DNA of 64,000 nt from Trichomonas vaginalis G3 (GCF_026262505.1 NC_067207.1:32022082-32086081), one strand, 5' to 3'. Shown: positions 29,662 to 40,978, numbered from the stretch's first letter. Made by a program: numbers and translations. The notes: generated by a model not told the origin, from the letters alone.

Positions 29662-30876
29662 ATGATTTCCAAATCCTTCAAGAAAATGGTGACACTATTG
29701 ATCATTTTTTTAATGTCGATTGAAGCTCTGGAGAACATTAACGAAGAAGAGTTTTCAATGCGACAGTTATTTAAAATAAAGCCAACAGATAAATATATTA
29801 TTGCTTGCATGTGCATATCTACTTTAATTGTTTGGACTCCATTAATATTTTCAAAAAAATCAGAAAATATTATGCTCTATAATGATGGACCACATTTATT
29901 ACATATTTCGAACCATTTTTATTCATTTCCATCAGAAAAATTTCATTCAAATACAGCTATCAAATGCGATTCATATGTTAATTCAATTCCTATTGGTGCA
30001 CCATTACTTCTCAGAGTTATAAAAACAATATTGTTCGGTTATTGGCTACCTTCATGCATGATTTTTATGTTAATCACGAATATAATTTGCGCAATTGTAT
30101 TCGAACGATTCATTTCGTGATGGCAAATAGTTCGAGATCCAGTATTTACATCTTGCCTTTTATCAATTTTTCCGACATCGTTTTTCATTGACCATTCCAC
30201 GTTTTCTACTTGTCCAATCTACATGACATTCGTATTTCTTGCATTTATTGGATATAAAAAACACAAAGTCAACTTAATATTCTACTCAGTTTTAGTATCT
30301 GCATTTTTTGATCGCCAATCCGGATCATTAATGCTATCTTTCTTTATAATATTCTTCCAAAATGGACATTACGCTTATGCATTCAAGACTTTGCTTGCAT
30401 ATTTGATTCCAATTGTAATTCAAAGCGGAATTCAATTTTTCAAGACTCAAACAACTTTTCTGTCATTCTTTATTAATAACAAAAGTATGGGAAAGCTTCC
30501 CTTCTCAAGTATGCTTTATAGCATTGCTCATATGAAAACCGAAGAATTTTATGCTCAATGGTACTACTTTGTCGCACTTTTAGTCGGTGCTTCGTTCTTA
30601 TCAAGATATTCAATCTCATTATTGATATTTTCTTTAACATCTTTTGCAATTGATTCTTTCTTTTTATTTAAAGATTTGTGGAAGTATGCTTCAGCTTACC
30701 ACGTGTTCACTATACTTCTTGGATTCGATATTATCATAAGCAATGAAAAATTTAAGAAAATTCGACTGATATTTATAATTTTGTATGGAATAATTTCCTT
30801 CATTTATGTATATAAGAGCATATCTGGTCGAGGATTCATGAATTCTCAGTTTTTATGGGATGAAATTAAGAAATGA
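29662..30876 (+). pseudogene. Multi-pass membrane protein, one in-frame stop
   Basis: One frame of about 404 codons with a single in-frame TGA at 30118-30120 (context TTTCGTGATGG). Seven or more hydrophobic spans are seen, for example IIACMCISTLIVWTPLIF, LFGYWLPSCMIFMLITN, ALLVGASFLSRYSISLLIF and IRLIFIILYGIISFIYVY. An early loop contains MLYNDGPHLLHISNHFY; an Asp in the first lumenal loop is a feature of GT-C fold glycosyltransferases, but I cannot place it in a known family. Codon use and AT content match the host neighbours. The two halves would be inactive on their own. Either a recent pseudogene or an error. Confidence 0.7.
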
Positions 30877-31038
30877 TTTTTTTTATCTTTATTAATCAAA
30901 AATTATCATATTATTGTTTGTTATTCTAAATATATTTAGTTTAATGTTAATATATTTTATAGTTTTCATCTCTAATACCTATTATTTAATTCTAAAAAAC
31001 GAACTCAAAATCTCTGTAAAAAGTGCACGTTTAAAAAT

Positions 31039-31044
31039 TCACTT
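31039..31044 (+). promoter_or_regulatory. Initiator element of the coiled-coil gene
   Basis: TCACTT just before the ATG at 31046; the leader would be 5 bases. It decides the start, since the open frame extends a further 44 codons upstream without an ATG at its beginning. Confidence 0.75.
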
Positions 31045-31045
31045 C

Positions 31046-33811
31046 ATGATTCCTGATGAAAAATCAGGAGTTAATGAGCCAATATCAACAAGTACATATG
31101 ATAACATTGGCAGCAATAATACTAATGAAGATAGATGCCTTGATAAATCACAATTAGAGCAACAAATTCAAAATTTACAACTCGAGAATCATAAATTGAA
31201 AGAAATAAACGATAATTTTAACTTTAAAATAAATGTTGAATACCAAAGACTTGCAGAACAAACTGTATCGCGCGAAAAATACTATATTCAAGAATATGAT
31301 AAAATGAAAAGTCAACTCAAGTCTGAAATTGAAGTATTACACACAGATATTGATAAATTCAAATCTTATATCGACAGAAAAGATTTGGATATGAAAAATA
31401 AGGATGTTCAAATTCAAAGAATTATTCAAGTTATTTCACGCCTTACTTCCAAAAATTTCGAAACAATAGAAGATACCTGCGATTACCTTGATACAAATCC
31501 TCAATTTTCACTTAATTCAAATATTGATTCAGTAAAAGACGAAAAAATCAAGAAATTGGACGTTAATACAGAACTCCAGCGGGAAAAAAGAAGGAGGAAA
31601 ACTTCCGAAAAAGTTGTTTTGCAGCTACAAAATGAGATACTTTCTTTGAAGCAAATATCTAAAGAAAAAGAAGTATTGGAACAAAAATGCAGACAATTAA
31701 ATGAAAAGATTTCTCAATTTGAGCATAATAACTCAATTGATATGATTGAACATCAATCAGAAATATCAACTTTATCTAAAAAGATTGAATTGCTTAACGA
31801 ACAAAACAACTACTTAAAACAAAAGTTATTATCAAATCAAACAGAAATTTCCCATTTAGAGATTCCAAAACCACAAGAAATTACAATTCCCGAAGAAAAG
31901 ATGTGTCATAGACATGAAGAACTAGCAGAAGTCAATAATGATTTAAGGAGAGAGATTAGATCACTTCGAAATCAGTTGAGCACACAAAAATCAAAAATTG
32001 AAGAGCAAACTATGGAAATTCAACAATTAAAATCAACAATTTCAGATCAAAAAGGAGAAATAATTTCAATTAAGACTAAATATAACGATCTATCATTACA
32101 AGCATCTAAAATAACTACTTTACAAGATCAAATTTCGAAATTGAAGCTAAAAAACTCTAGATTTAAAGAAGAAAACGCGAAGCTTAAGAAAGATCTAGCT
32201 GATGTAACTAATATAGTTGCAAAATTAAAGAATAATAGACAAGAAACAGAAAAACCTGATTCCTCAAAAATAATCAAGTTACAGGAAAGAATTCATAAGC
32301 TAGAAGCCGAACTCGATGATGCTAATAACAGACTTGAGATAGTTCAACATACAGATATTACACCAAATGATGTTTTGCCTCCAAATATATTTCATCCACA
32401 AAATTATGACAAAAAGTTAACAGAACAAATCGATCATATTGCATCTATTGAATGTGTTCAGCCTGCAAACAAAATACAACAGATATATGGTGTAATTTCA
32501 AGATATTACTCAGAGATTGCTGGAGCATTATCAGATGATAATTATGAGATTAAGAATCAACTTTTAAACCTCAAAGCAGATATTAAAGAGTTCATGAATA
32601 CCATTTCGAGGGAATTGATAGGCTTTGAATATCCATACGAATATTGTAGGATAGAAGATACAAAAGATCTAGTAGATAGATTAATTCTTCTAAAATCTGA
32701 TCAGGAAAAAAGCAAAAAATCATTTTATGATCTCAAATCAAAAATTGATTTCGTATGCTCAATTTTTGAATGCAATGAAGCAAACTTTAATACAAAAGTA
32801 AAAGAAATATCGGAACGAATCAAAAATTACGAAGATATTATTTCAATGCAACAACAGAAACTGAAAAAGGCAAAGAAAACCATCAAGATCATACATAATC
32901 TTAATGAACAAGAAAACAAACAAATATGTGACAAGATAAACAAAATGAATAACGAAAGAATTAATGCATATCAGAAATTAGCAAATATCGAATCAAAAAA
33001 TAAAATGGTGTTAAGCAAAGTAGAAACAATTACGCGACAACTTGAAAGAAAAGAGATGGAAAATGAAAAATTAAAAATTCAGATTGAAAACCAAAAAATA
33101 GATAACCTTGATAAGATATGTTCAGAGTTTAAGAAAAAAGAAGTTGAAATCGCGCATTTGGTTCAAGATTTTGCAAAAAAGATAAATTTTGCAGAAGATC
33201 ATCTTGTAAAGTGTGAATGCAAAGTTGCCCGGCTTCGGAAAACATGTGAAACACAAAAAGAAACTATTACAAGTTTGAGAAACGAATTAAAATCACTGGA
33301 AAATGAACAACACAGTGATAAAATAAAAATGCAAAATGCTGAACAAAAAGAAACAAAACTTATGTTAAAAATACAGGAACTGGAAGAATACAATGAATCG
33401 GAAAAGAAGGAAAGAGAAAGACTTTGGCAAGAGAATGAAATATATCAAAAAGAAATACGAAATTTCAGAAGTAACCTCAAATATATTTCCAATAGATTAA
33501 AGAATGCAGAACAGATAGTGAAAGTCAAAGATGATGAAATGACACGACAGATGATTTTAAATCAAGAGAAGTTAAAACTTGCATGCTCTAACCTTGAAAA
33601 TAAACGAAATATCGAAATACTAAATATGAAGTCGGAGTTTGAACGAGAAAAGCAGAGAATATATGCATTTGCCGCAGCAAATCTCAAACAATTCTTTGAT
33701 CCAAGAGATTCTATCAACTTTGAAACCTTTTGCAAATTAATTTTAGCTGTAAGCAAATTTACATATGCACAAGTTCATGGCTATGAAAATGCAAGTCCAA
33801 TTGAATCATAA
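31046..33811 (+). CDS. Long coiled-coil protein
   Basis: A 921-residue protein (MIPDEKSGVNEP at the start), nearly all heptad-repeat coiled coil from about residue 30 to 875, rich in Lys, Glu, Gln and Asn, as in SMC-hinge-free tethers, golgins and centrosomal proteins. A break near 480-560 (TPNDVLPPNIFHPQN, then a GVISRYYSEIAGALSDD segment) separates two long coils. The C-terminus (FDPRDSINFETFCKLILAVSKF) is a short globular end. No motor, GRIP or kinase domain is seen. Likely a structural or tethering protein of the cytoskeleton or Golgi; the exact role is unknown. The start is set by the Inr. A small upstream membrane-like frame is not part of it. Confidence 0.8.
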   Translation: MIPDEKSGVNEPISTSTYDNIGSNNTNEDRCLDKSQLEQQIQNLQLENHKLKEINDNFNFKINVEYQRLAEQTVSREKYYIQEYDKMKSQLKSEIEVLHTDIDKFKSYIDRKDLDMKNKDVQIQRIIQVISRLTSKNFETIEDTCDYLDTNPQFSLNSNIDSVKDEKIKKLDVNTELQREKRRRKTSEKVVLQLQNEILSLKQISKEKEVLEQKCRQLNEKISQFEHNNSIDMIEHQSEISTLSKKIELLNEQNNYLKQKLLSNQTEISHLEIPKPQEITIPEEKMCHRHEELAEVNNDLRREIRSLRNQLSTQKSKIEEQTMEIQQLKSTISDQKGEIISIKTKYNDLSLQASKITTLQDQISKLKLKNSRFKEENAKLKKDLADVTNIVAKLKNNRQETEKPDSSKIIKLQERIHKLEAELDDANNRLEIVQHTDITPNDVLPPNIFHPQNYDKKLTEQIDHIASIECVQPANKIQQIYGVISRYYSEIAGALSDDNYEIKNQLLNLKADIKEFMNTISRELIGFEYPYEYCRIEDTKDLVDRLILLKSDQEKSKKSFYDLKSKIDFVCSIFECNEANFNTKVKEISERIKNYEDIISMQQQKLKKAKKTIKIIHNLNEQENKQICDKINKMNNERINAYQKLANIESKNKMVLSKVETITRQLERKEMENEKLKIQIENQKIDNLDKICSEFKKKEVEIAHLVQDFAKKINFAEDHLVKCECKVARLRKTCETQKETITSLRNELKSLENEQHSDKIKMQNAEQKETKLMLKIQELEEYNESEKKERERLWQENEIYQKEIRNFRSNLKYISNRLKNAEQIVKVKDDEMTRQMILNQEKLKLACSNLENKRNIEILNMKSEFEREKQRIYAFAAANLKQFFDPRDSINFETFCKLILAVSKFTYAQVHGYENASPIES

Positions 33812-34440
33812 TATCATTAATTTACCTTATTTTTTTTTATTTTCAACTGTGCTAAACGTTATTTTTTAAAAAGTTCGGTTATAATTCAAATCAAGATCTG
33901 AATTATCAATGCGATATACATAAACAAATCTAAATTTCAAAATCGATAATATATTTCTGAGTTTTCAACATTTTCTTTGTGAATAAAAAAATTAAGGCAA
34001 ACCGCCAATATTCTCTGAATTCGCAACGTTTCCTTTGTATAATTTATTCAAGTTTACGATAAAAACTTAGATATATATCCCCAAACTACAACTTATTATT
34101 TATTTTTGAAATGAAATTTTTATAATAATAAATGCTTACCCTCCTATTGTTGGGGCATTTTCTTAGGAGAGGGTAAATTTGAATACCATTCAAAAGTAAA
34201 AATTCACAATTTGTTCGATTTGGACATATAATCTATTATTATATATAATGTAATTAAGAAAAAAATAAAATGACCTGCATATATTAATTATTTAGATTGC
34301 AAGATTCAAAAAAGCTATTAAAATTAGAGACTAAATAAATAGCGAATTGATTCATATGGATTTATGTAATTGTGAACATTAAAAGAGTTTATTTATTGAT
34401 CTAATAAAAAAAGATAAAATATTAATGAGAAAATTGAAAG
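33812..34440. other. AT-rich intergenic
   Basis: No gene. Near 33995-34030 a short imperfect direct repeat (CAACRTTTTCTTTGTR). Confidence 0.5.
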
Positions 34441-34449
34441 AATAGAGTG

Positions 34450-34895
34450 TCCCATTCACTCGTGTTGGTCGCAATGCATCATTCTGGGAGACATTGCCTC
34501 TGCATGTCTCCCACAATGGCACAATGTTCCTTGGAGAAAGACCTGGAAGGGGGTCCTTTCTCAAGGTCAGGGCCCCTTCTAGTCTTTCTGGTCCTGGAAG
34601 GAGCGCTTCTGACTGGTCTGTGCGCTGCTTCCAGGAAGATCAGGAGATTGCTCGAAGTTCGCGGCAAGTGCATTCCGACACCACAGATGCACTTGCCGCA
34701 ACATATAATTGCGAGTGTCTGCTGCTTTGGTCAAAAGAAGCAGCAGACACTCGCAATGCGAACCGAATTGTCCCAGAAAGACCTGGAAGGGGATCCTTTC
34801 TCAAGGTCAGGGCCCCCTTCTAGTCTTTCTGGTCCTGGAAGGAGCGCTTCTGACTGGTCTGTGCGCTGCTTCCAGGAAGAACATGAGATTGCGCC
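34450..34895. repeat. GC-rich duplicated hairpin cluster
   Basis: A GC-rich island in AT-rich DNA. A ~115-bp block (AGAAAGACCTGGAAGGGG ... GCGCTGCTTCCAGGAAGA) occurs twice, at 34536-34640 and 34779-34880, nearly identical. Each block folds on itself (TCCTGGAAGGAGCGC...GCGCTGCTTCCAGGA). Between the blocks are two perfect hairpins: GCGGCAAGTGCAT...ATGCACTTGCCGC (34660-34700) and ATTGCGAGTGTCTGCTGCTT...AAGCAGCAGACACTCGCAAT (34708-34758). Another, CATTCTGGGAGACA...TGTCTCCCACAATG, precedes the first block. Open frames here (up to 168 codons) are by-products of base composition. Confidence 0.8.
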
Positions 34896-35431
34896 AATAA
34901 GCTCCTATCAACAAATTTTGACTAAAAATATAAAGTATCCTTTTGTGATTTAACGAATAGCTCAATTTTAAAATAGATTTGATTCTAATAATAAATTGAA
35001 TGAGTTTCGCTTACGTTTAGAATTTAATGATTTATATGATTTTTTCGTTCACAGAAGAGTCATTGATATCCAATATCAAAAAAACAAAAGACACACCATA
35101 ATAAATGATATTGAAGCTAAATATTACATATTTCAACATATCTAAAAAATTATTATAAGATTAGATCTCATGCAATGCCGAGCAGTTTCCTAAAGCATAA
35201 TTACTTATTTATACAGAATCAATTATATAATATTCACATTGCAAATTATATACATTCTCACGAAGCAACATGAAATAGACTGTCCGAATTTGAATTCAAA
35301 TAGAGATCTACTTCAAAAGGATTTCTTACAATATGTAATCTCGATGTTGATCACTGGAATACAAGGGATGCACGTAATTTACAAATTGTTGCAAAAATAG
35401 TAGTGCAACAAAAATTTTATTTTTCGTGTAA
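34896..35431. other. AT-rich intergenic
   Basis: Nothing I can support. Confidence 0.5.
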
Positions 35432-36054
35432 TAAACAGAAATTCATCAAAAGTGACAGCTCTCAATTTTTTGACATTTGTAAATTCTAAATTGAATGAGA
35501 AAAATGAAATAATACTAAGCATAATACAATATTCTAGATTTAATTATAATTAGGAAAAAGTTAGTTTTGAGAGTACTTTTCATAGGCATATAGAATGAAA
35601 TCTTCTGAAAAAGAATATCACATAAACTCATATTATTTTCTAATATATAACTATTTTATATAAAAATCAAATTCAATGATCTTAAAAGCGAAGGATAAAC
35701 CTCAAAATTTACGAATATAATGAGTGGGAATATTTCATATGGTTTTATGATAGATAAGCATTATATTCCCACTCATTATATTCGTAAATTTTGAGGTTTA
35801 TCCTTCGCTTTTAAGATCATTGAATTTGATTTTTATATAAAATAGTTATATATTAGAAAATAATATGAGTTTATGTGATATTATTTTTCAGAAGATTTTG
35901 TGTTCTTCTTCAAAATTTTATTTTTTTATTAAAAAGAATCTTTACAAAATATACATTTACTTAAATTAATATTTAAAAACGTGCTCTATCAAAAGTTCCA
36001 AAAATTCAATATTTTAGCTTTTCTGAGGTGTCACTTTTGATGAATTTCTGTTTA
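35432..36054. mobile_element. Mariner-type MITE with a long internal palindrome
   Basis: Ends TAAACAGAAATTCATCAAAA+GTGACA (35432-35457) and its exact reverse (36029-36054). TA at both outer edges suggests a TA target duplication, as for Tc1/mariner elements. Inside, about 35595-35735 pairs with about 35760-35900 almost perfectly (for example AAGCGAAGGATAAACCTC both ways), with a ~25-base loop. No coding sequence. Confidence 0.8.
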
Positions 36055-36347
36055 CAACATTAGCTTGTCACTTGATATATAACAATTGCAAAAACTCAAT
36101 CAAAAATAGGATTTGAACGACTTTTTAAAATTGTGAGGAAAATTCTATCGGCACATTCTATTCAATTTTAAAGTATTTCTTTCATATTCCAATCGATTAT
36201 TCAATATTTGCCAATCACAAATTTTAGTTCAAAATTCAAAAAATCCCTAATTTTAATTTCAGATGAAATCTCGCAAAAATAACATTGTTTTAACCATATA
36301 AATATATATTTTATATATTGTATAGTGATTTTTTAATATTTTTATGA

Positions 36348-38168
36348 GTAAAATCGAGAGTGAGGAAATGTGGACTACAAAAAACGATAGAAATGAATAG
36401 TTTACATGGGAATTCAATACTTACAAGTATTCAATGTCACTTTTGTGCTCGAGATTTTGACTCTAGTATATTTTATCAAAATCTTACGCCTACTTTCATG
36501 AGTACTTATGATAGCACGCACATGACATACCACTGTGAACTTCATACCGATTTTAAAGGTACGAATATATCAAAAACAAGAAGAGAAAATTTCGAATATT
36601 TTTATTCATCAGTTTTTATTGAAAATTCAAACTTCACAAATAACGAAGCTTTCGGAAATGTTCTTGCCGCTGGCTGGGGAGGTGCTTTCTATGTATTCTC
36701 CAGCAGAATTAAATCCGATACTTGCATTTACGAGGGCAATATAGCTCTTTGTGGCGGAGCTATCTCATTAATTGAATCAGATGCGTTGCTTCTTACAATT
36801 ACTTATACTTCAAATCACGCTTTGATTAATGGAGGCGCCTTATACGTAGCAAACAAAAAGGAACCATCTAAAATTTGGAACATTAAAGGCACATTTAATG
36901 GAAATATAGCGGACCAAATGGGTGGAGCCATATCTTCTAGTTACGTCACCGACTTTTAAGAAAACTCTGAATTCAAAGGGAACCATGCAGATCATAATGG
37001 CGGTTCAATACATTTATCTCATACAGCAGCTTTTATTACATCAACAGAATTCATTGGTAACACGGCAGGTGATTTGGAAGCAAAAAATAAAATGACAGAT
37101 GGCAAGAAAAAAATTTGGGACATCAAACTAAGTTACAAATTCCAAAACAGAGGCTGCGCAGGAATATTCGCCAAAAACTGCGAGAAACTAATTACTCAAT
37201 TATGCACGTTTGACGATAACGCTATGAAAAATGGCTTTATGAGAACATTAGATTTATTACCCTCTTTTCAAGGTTCAGGTGTTGATGTTATGCTCGATTC
37301 TTGCGATTCTTATTCATCAATTAGAGATTGCTTCAGCCATGCAGGATCAGGCAGTACCATTTTAAGTTATGGACACAATGATACCATTATATCTCAAATT
37401 GAAAATACTACTTGTAAAGTCTTATCCGTAAATGAAGGTAAAACCAGGGGCTCTTTTGCAAAAGCTTCAAATATAGCAGAGGGTAACATCACTTCTGATG
37501 TACCATCACCAACTCTATATACTTACAGAAGAACCTTAAACATAACGAGAGTAAACTATTCAACATCGGGTAAAATACCATCAAAACTTTTCAATTTTGA
37601 GACAGCCACACAAACTACAATGACAGGAAATGCTAAAACCAATGTAATTACACCCAAACCAACATCACAAACTCCAGAACCAACTTTTAACGAGAGTGTG
37701 AACTACACATATATATTAACAAACGTTACAAAGTTTATCAACTCCGAAACCACTATTTTAACAAACATTACGACAGTTTCCAAAGCCAGTAATAATGAAA
37801 GGACATACGCAATAACAGAATCATACATCATTACGTTCACTTTAGTTCAGACTAATACTCTCATTCAAATTATTGAGATTTATCAAGCCGAAGCACCAGT
37901 TTCCAAAGGCCCGTCACTCGGTTTCATCATTGGTATAACTGTTGGCTGCTTACTCATTGTTTTGATCTTATCCATGCTCGGTCTATATCTCTATAGAAAG
38001 TCCAAGAATGATACATCATCTCCATCTGACCAAGAAACGGAGGAGATGGAAGAACTCGAGAAGACCAATGCTAACTACAATATATCCACAACAATTGTGG
38101 ATGCTGATGGAAATGACGGTGTAGAAGCACCTGGCGAAGACGAGAAGTTCTTGAATGCCGACTTCTAA
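36348..38168 (+). pseudogene. Pmp-like surface protein, 5-prime truncated with one in-frame stop
   Basis: Remains of a trichomonad surface protein related to chlamydial polymorphic membrane proteins. The visible repeats are GGA(I/L)-type and FxxN-type beta-helix units: GGAFYVFS, GGAISLIE, GGALYVAN, GGAISSSY, and NFTNNEA, TFNGNIAD, EFKGNHAD, EFIGNTAG. A single transmembrane segment (GFIIGITVGCLLIVLIL, about 37919-37970) and a short acidic tail (ending EDEKFLNADF) follow, the known plan of this family. The frame opens without an ATG or signal peptide, so the 5-prime part is lost, and one TAA interrupts it at 36957-36959. Family members are thought to act in adhesion. Host gene, now probably silent. 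Confidence 0.82.
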
Positions 38169-38289
38169 CCTTACGGCATTTCATTTTTTTTTTATTAATC
38201 TTTTTTATTTCTTTTTCTTTTTAATTCACCACTGTTGAGGCGGGTAATTTTTTAAAAACAATTTTTTATGAATTAGTCATGACAGTTTG

Positions 38290-38295
38290 TCACTT
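38290..38295 (+). promoter_or_regulatory. Possible initiator of the TRAPP-like gene
   Basis: TCACTT, 27 bases from the A to the ATG at 38319, longer than usual but within the range known for trichomonads. Confidence 0.45.
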
Positions 38296-38318
38296 TTTTC
38301 TAAATTATTTTACTAGAA

Positions 38319-38864
38319 ATGGATCATTCCTCTGATCATTCTTCAACATTAACACACTTAATTGTTTCGGAAGCAATCCGCGAGTTAGAGAAATCTCTTG
38401 ATGCAAACCAGGAGAAAAGTACTCCACTAGAAAATCGTATGTACACCTTAGGAATAAAACCGGGATTTGCAATCGCTGGCATATTATGCAAGAGTGGAAC
38501 CGATTTTTCCTCGATTGAAGATTGTTCTAAATTCCTCGGAAACAAGTTTTCACCTATCGTTTTAAATCCATGCAGCGGAATCAATCAACAAGCTGACAAA
38601 CAGTCATTTTCGATTTTATTTAAAGGCCAAAACTTACCAAAATTGTTTACTTGCTTACTCGGACAGCAAAATCAACAACAACAGTTATGGTTTAAGGGTT
38701 ACACTCAATTCTACAAAGGAGTTTACATGGGAGCTCTCATGCATATGGGATATAGTGCAAAAGCAACTGTTGAAATGAATCCAAGCCAACTTAACCTCAA
38801 ATTCGAAGATATTAAAGAACTTGATAGAGATTCACCATGGGAAAACGCATTTTCTACAATCTAA
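38319..38864 (+). CDS. TRAPP complex subunit, Trs33/TRAPPC6-like
   Basis: A 181-residue protein. After a 40-residue leader it has LENRMYTLGIKPGFAIAGIL (the LxxLGxxxGxxL helix of the Bet3 fold), then DCSKFLGNKFSPIVL, and at the C-terminal half FKGYTQFYKGVYMGALMHMGYSAKATVEMN, in line with the FxxGxIxGALxxLGxxAxVxAE pattern of Trs33/TRAPPC6. TRAPP is the tether and Rab activator of ER-to-Golgi and Golgi traffic. The middle Gln-rich stretch (LGQQNQQQQLWF) is not part of the family. No palmitoyl Cys is evident. The assignment is from patterns seen by eye. Confidence 0.6.
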   Translation: MDHSSDHSSTLTHLIVSEAIRELEKSLDANQEKSTPLENRMYTLGIKPGFAIAGILCKSGTDFSSIEDCSKFLGNKFSPIVLNPCSGINQQADKQSFSILFKGQNLPKLFTCLLGQQNQQQQLWFKGYTQFYKGVYMGALMHMGYSAKATVEMNPSQLNLKFEDIKELDRDSPWENAFSTI

Positions 38865-40230
38865 CTTGCTGAATTTTATATATTACGTTCAATAAAAATT
38901 ATCGTTTTGTTTTCTTCTTTCCAGCTAAAATCATATTTATTGTCATTTCTAAAAATGAAAGGAAATTGAATTTTTAAACATGTTTTCTTATTTATTCTTT
39001 TTTATTAACATTTATAGAGTGACCTGCAGAAAGAGATACACGTGAGAAACATTCAACCAAGCCAACTCAGAATGTTAGTATTTTCAGTATCAATAACATT
39101 AGATTTAAAAGATTTGAATAACATTTAAATCAGAGGTGATTAGTTCGGAGGTTTGTTGAATGAGATAAATGTAGCTATGTAACGATCCTCAGTAACAGTA
39201 TTTAGGTCAAAGATCGAATGCAATAGCGGGAAAATCGTAATTTTATTAGTTTTTTTTGGATGTAAAGTTTATCACAAACCTTATGTACTCATATTTTGAT
39301 GCATTTAAGCAATTTTTACCATATTATTTTGGATGAATGGATATTTGATCGAAAATGTGATATTTCTTTATTGAAACTATTCGCAGCCTAAAATATTATT
39401 TGGTTTTTCTCAATCATTATAGACAGAAATAAAAACGATGATATGAAATTTCACATATCTGCGTTAAGCTCATTAATCCCAACGAATTATATTATTCATG
39501 TAATGGAACGAGTAAATACGCCTAAATTATAGCTTTATTACGATTTGAATTCATTTCGAATTATGAACTATTTTGATTTCGGAGCATGTTTATTGCAGAT
39601 TGCATATAAATTCCATTCTTCTTTATGTGGACAATTGTGTTTATCAAACAACGCACTCTTTTTCAATCAATAAAAATATGAATGAAATATGTCATCTAAA
39701 TTGAATTAAATCCGAGCATGAGTAAGCATTTTGTACAGATTAGAGCCCATAGAACTCAATGCATGCATTAATTTTGTTGAACCATAAAATAGTTGTTCGG
39801 CTAATTGTAAAAATCTTCGTTTAGAAATCTTCAATCATTAGCAATTATTAAAATGCTTATTCGCTCTTCCGATCAGAGTTTACAAATTTTTTTTCGGGAG
39901 ATTTTTTGATAGGATGGATAAAATTATTATGGGCAAAATATTTAGTCCTATATGACACGTAACAAGTCATATATGAATGACAATTTGCAGAAAAATTTAT
40001 TGGATAAAAATTTTGAATGTAAAAAAATCAAGCAAAGATGGGAAAATAGGATAATCGCATGTTATATGAACACCTGATCATATATATTAAGGGTTTCGTT
40101 TTGCTAAAATTGTCACTTTTATAGCATATTTGTTTTTGGATGTTTTGCGAAACCAAAAAAAAACTATGATATACAATGTGTGTGTAAAGAAAATACTTTA
40201 TTTACTAGTTAAAAAATCATTTGGTATTGA
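38865..40230. other. AT-rich intergenic up to element B
   Basis: About 1.4 kb without a gene. No repeat other than simple A/T runs was noticed. It ends at the 6-bp target duplication of element B. Confidence 0.55.
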
Positions 40231-40236
40231 TCAAGT
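40231..40236. repeat. 6-bp target-site duplication, left copy
   Basis: TCAAGT, matched by TCAAGT at 61684-61689. Six base pairs is the Maverick/Polinton hallmark. Confidence 0.92.
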
Positions 40237-40563
40237 AGTAGTAGGATATGAAGGGTTGTGTGACTTTTTTTGTTACATCTATATATAGACGATGCATTAA
40301 AATATATATATTTATAAACCATTAAAAAATTAACATTAATTTTAAAATAATTTATTTTTTATCTTTTATAAAAGAAGCTATATATAGATGATGTCAGATA
40401 TTCCGCGATTAATTAAACATTGTTTAAATCCTGAATGGGTTAAACTTCAATTTAAAAATGAAGATTGTGAATTATTAAATGAATATGAAAGCCAAAATAA
40501 GCTAATGAGGTATAAATATAATGATAAAGAATATTTAATTTCATGGAATCAATGGAGTCATAA
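40237..40563 (+). repeat. Left terminal inverted repeat of element B
   Basis: Begins AGTAGTAGGATATGAAGGG; pairs with 61357-61683. The arms differ at about one position. The first gene of the element starts inside it (40388). Confidence 0.93.
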
Positions 40564-40978
40564 TCAAAGACCTCATAAACGAGAAGAAGAAATTGAAAAT
40601 AATGAAATGGAAATCATTGATGACATTAAAGAGGATGGAATTCCTAAATTTTGTAGAAAAACCTTTAGAACTAAGTTAGGAGCATATAAACGTAGAGTAT
40701 TAAATCCTGAATATCTTAAACATATATTTAAAAAGGAAGACTGTGAATTATTAAACGCTAATGAATATGAAAATGCTAAATCAAAACTGAGATATAAATA
40801 TATTGGAAGTGATGAAAGGTGTAAAGATAAAGATAAAGTTTATTCAGTTTCATATAATAACTGGCACACGTTAGGGATAAGAAAACATTTAGGAGATTAT
40901 GGGAAATGTTCTGAATTCTTCAAATCTAGTATGTACGAGAGAGTAAAAGAAATTAGAAATAATTATTTTCATGAATAA
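40388..40978 (+). CDS. Repeat-domain protein starting in the terminal repeat
   Basis: A 196-residue protein made of two related modules: PEWVKLQFKNEDCELLNEY...MRYKYNDKEYLISWNQWSH (residues 15-60) and PEYLKHIFKKEDCELLNAN...LRYKYIGSDE...YSVSYNNWHT (about 108-158). I do not know the family; the DCELL core followed by an aromatic beta pair looks like a small DNA- or protein-binding repeat. Because the first 176 bases lie in the terminal repeat, the right arm carries a copy of the first module (61350-61532). Confidence 0.6.
   Translation: MMSDIPRLIKHCLNPEWVKLQFKNEDCELLNEYESQNKLMRYKYNDKEYLISWNQWSHNQRPHKREEEIENNEMEIIDDIKEDGIPKFCRKTFRTKLGAYKRRVLNPEYLKHIFKKEDCELLNANEYENAKSKLRYKYIGSDERCKDKDKVYSVSYNNWHTLGIRKHLGDYGKCSEFFKSSMYERVKEIRNNYFHE

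Noticed and set aside
30914-31045. 44-codon hydrophobic N-terminal extension of the coiled-coil protein
   Set aside because: It begins at TTG without an ATG, and a host initiator lies directly before the ATG at 31046.
34447-34953. 168-codon frame with Cys/Ser/Arg-rich product
   Set aside because: It lies wholly on GC-rich hairpin repeats; the overlapping frames on both strands are equally open.
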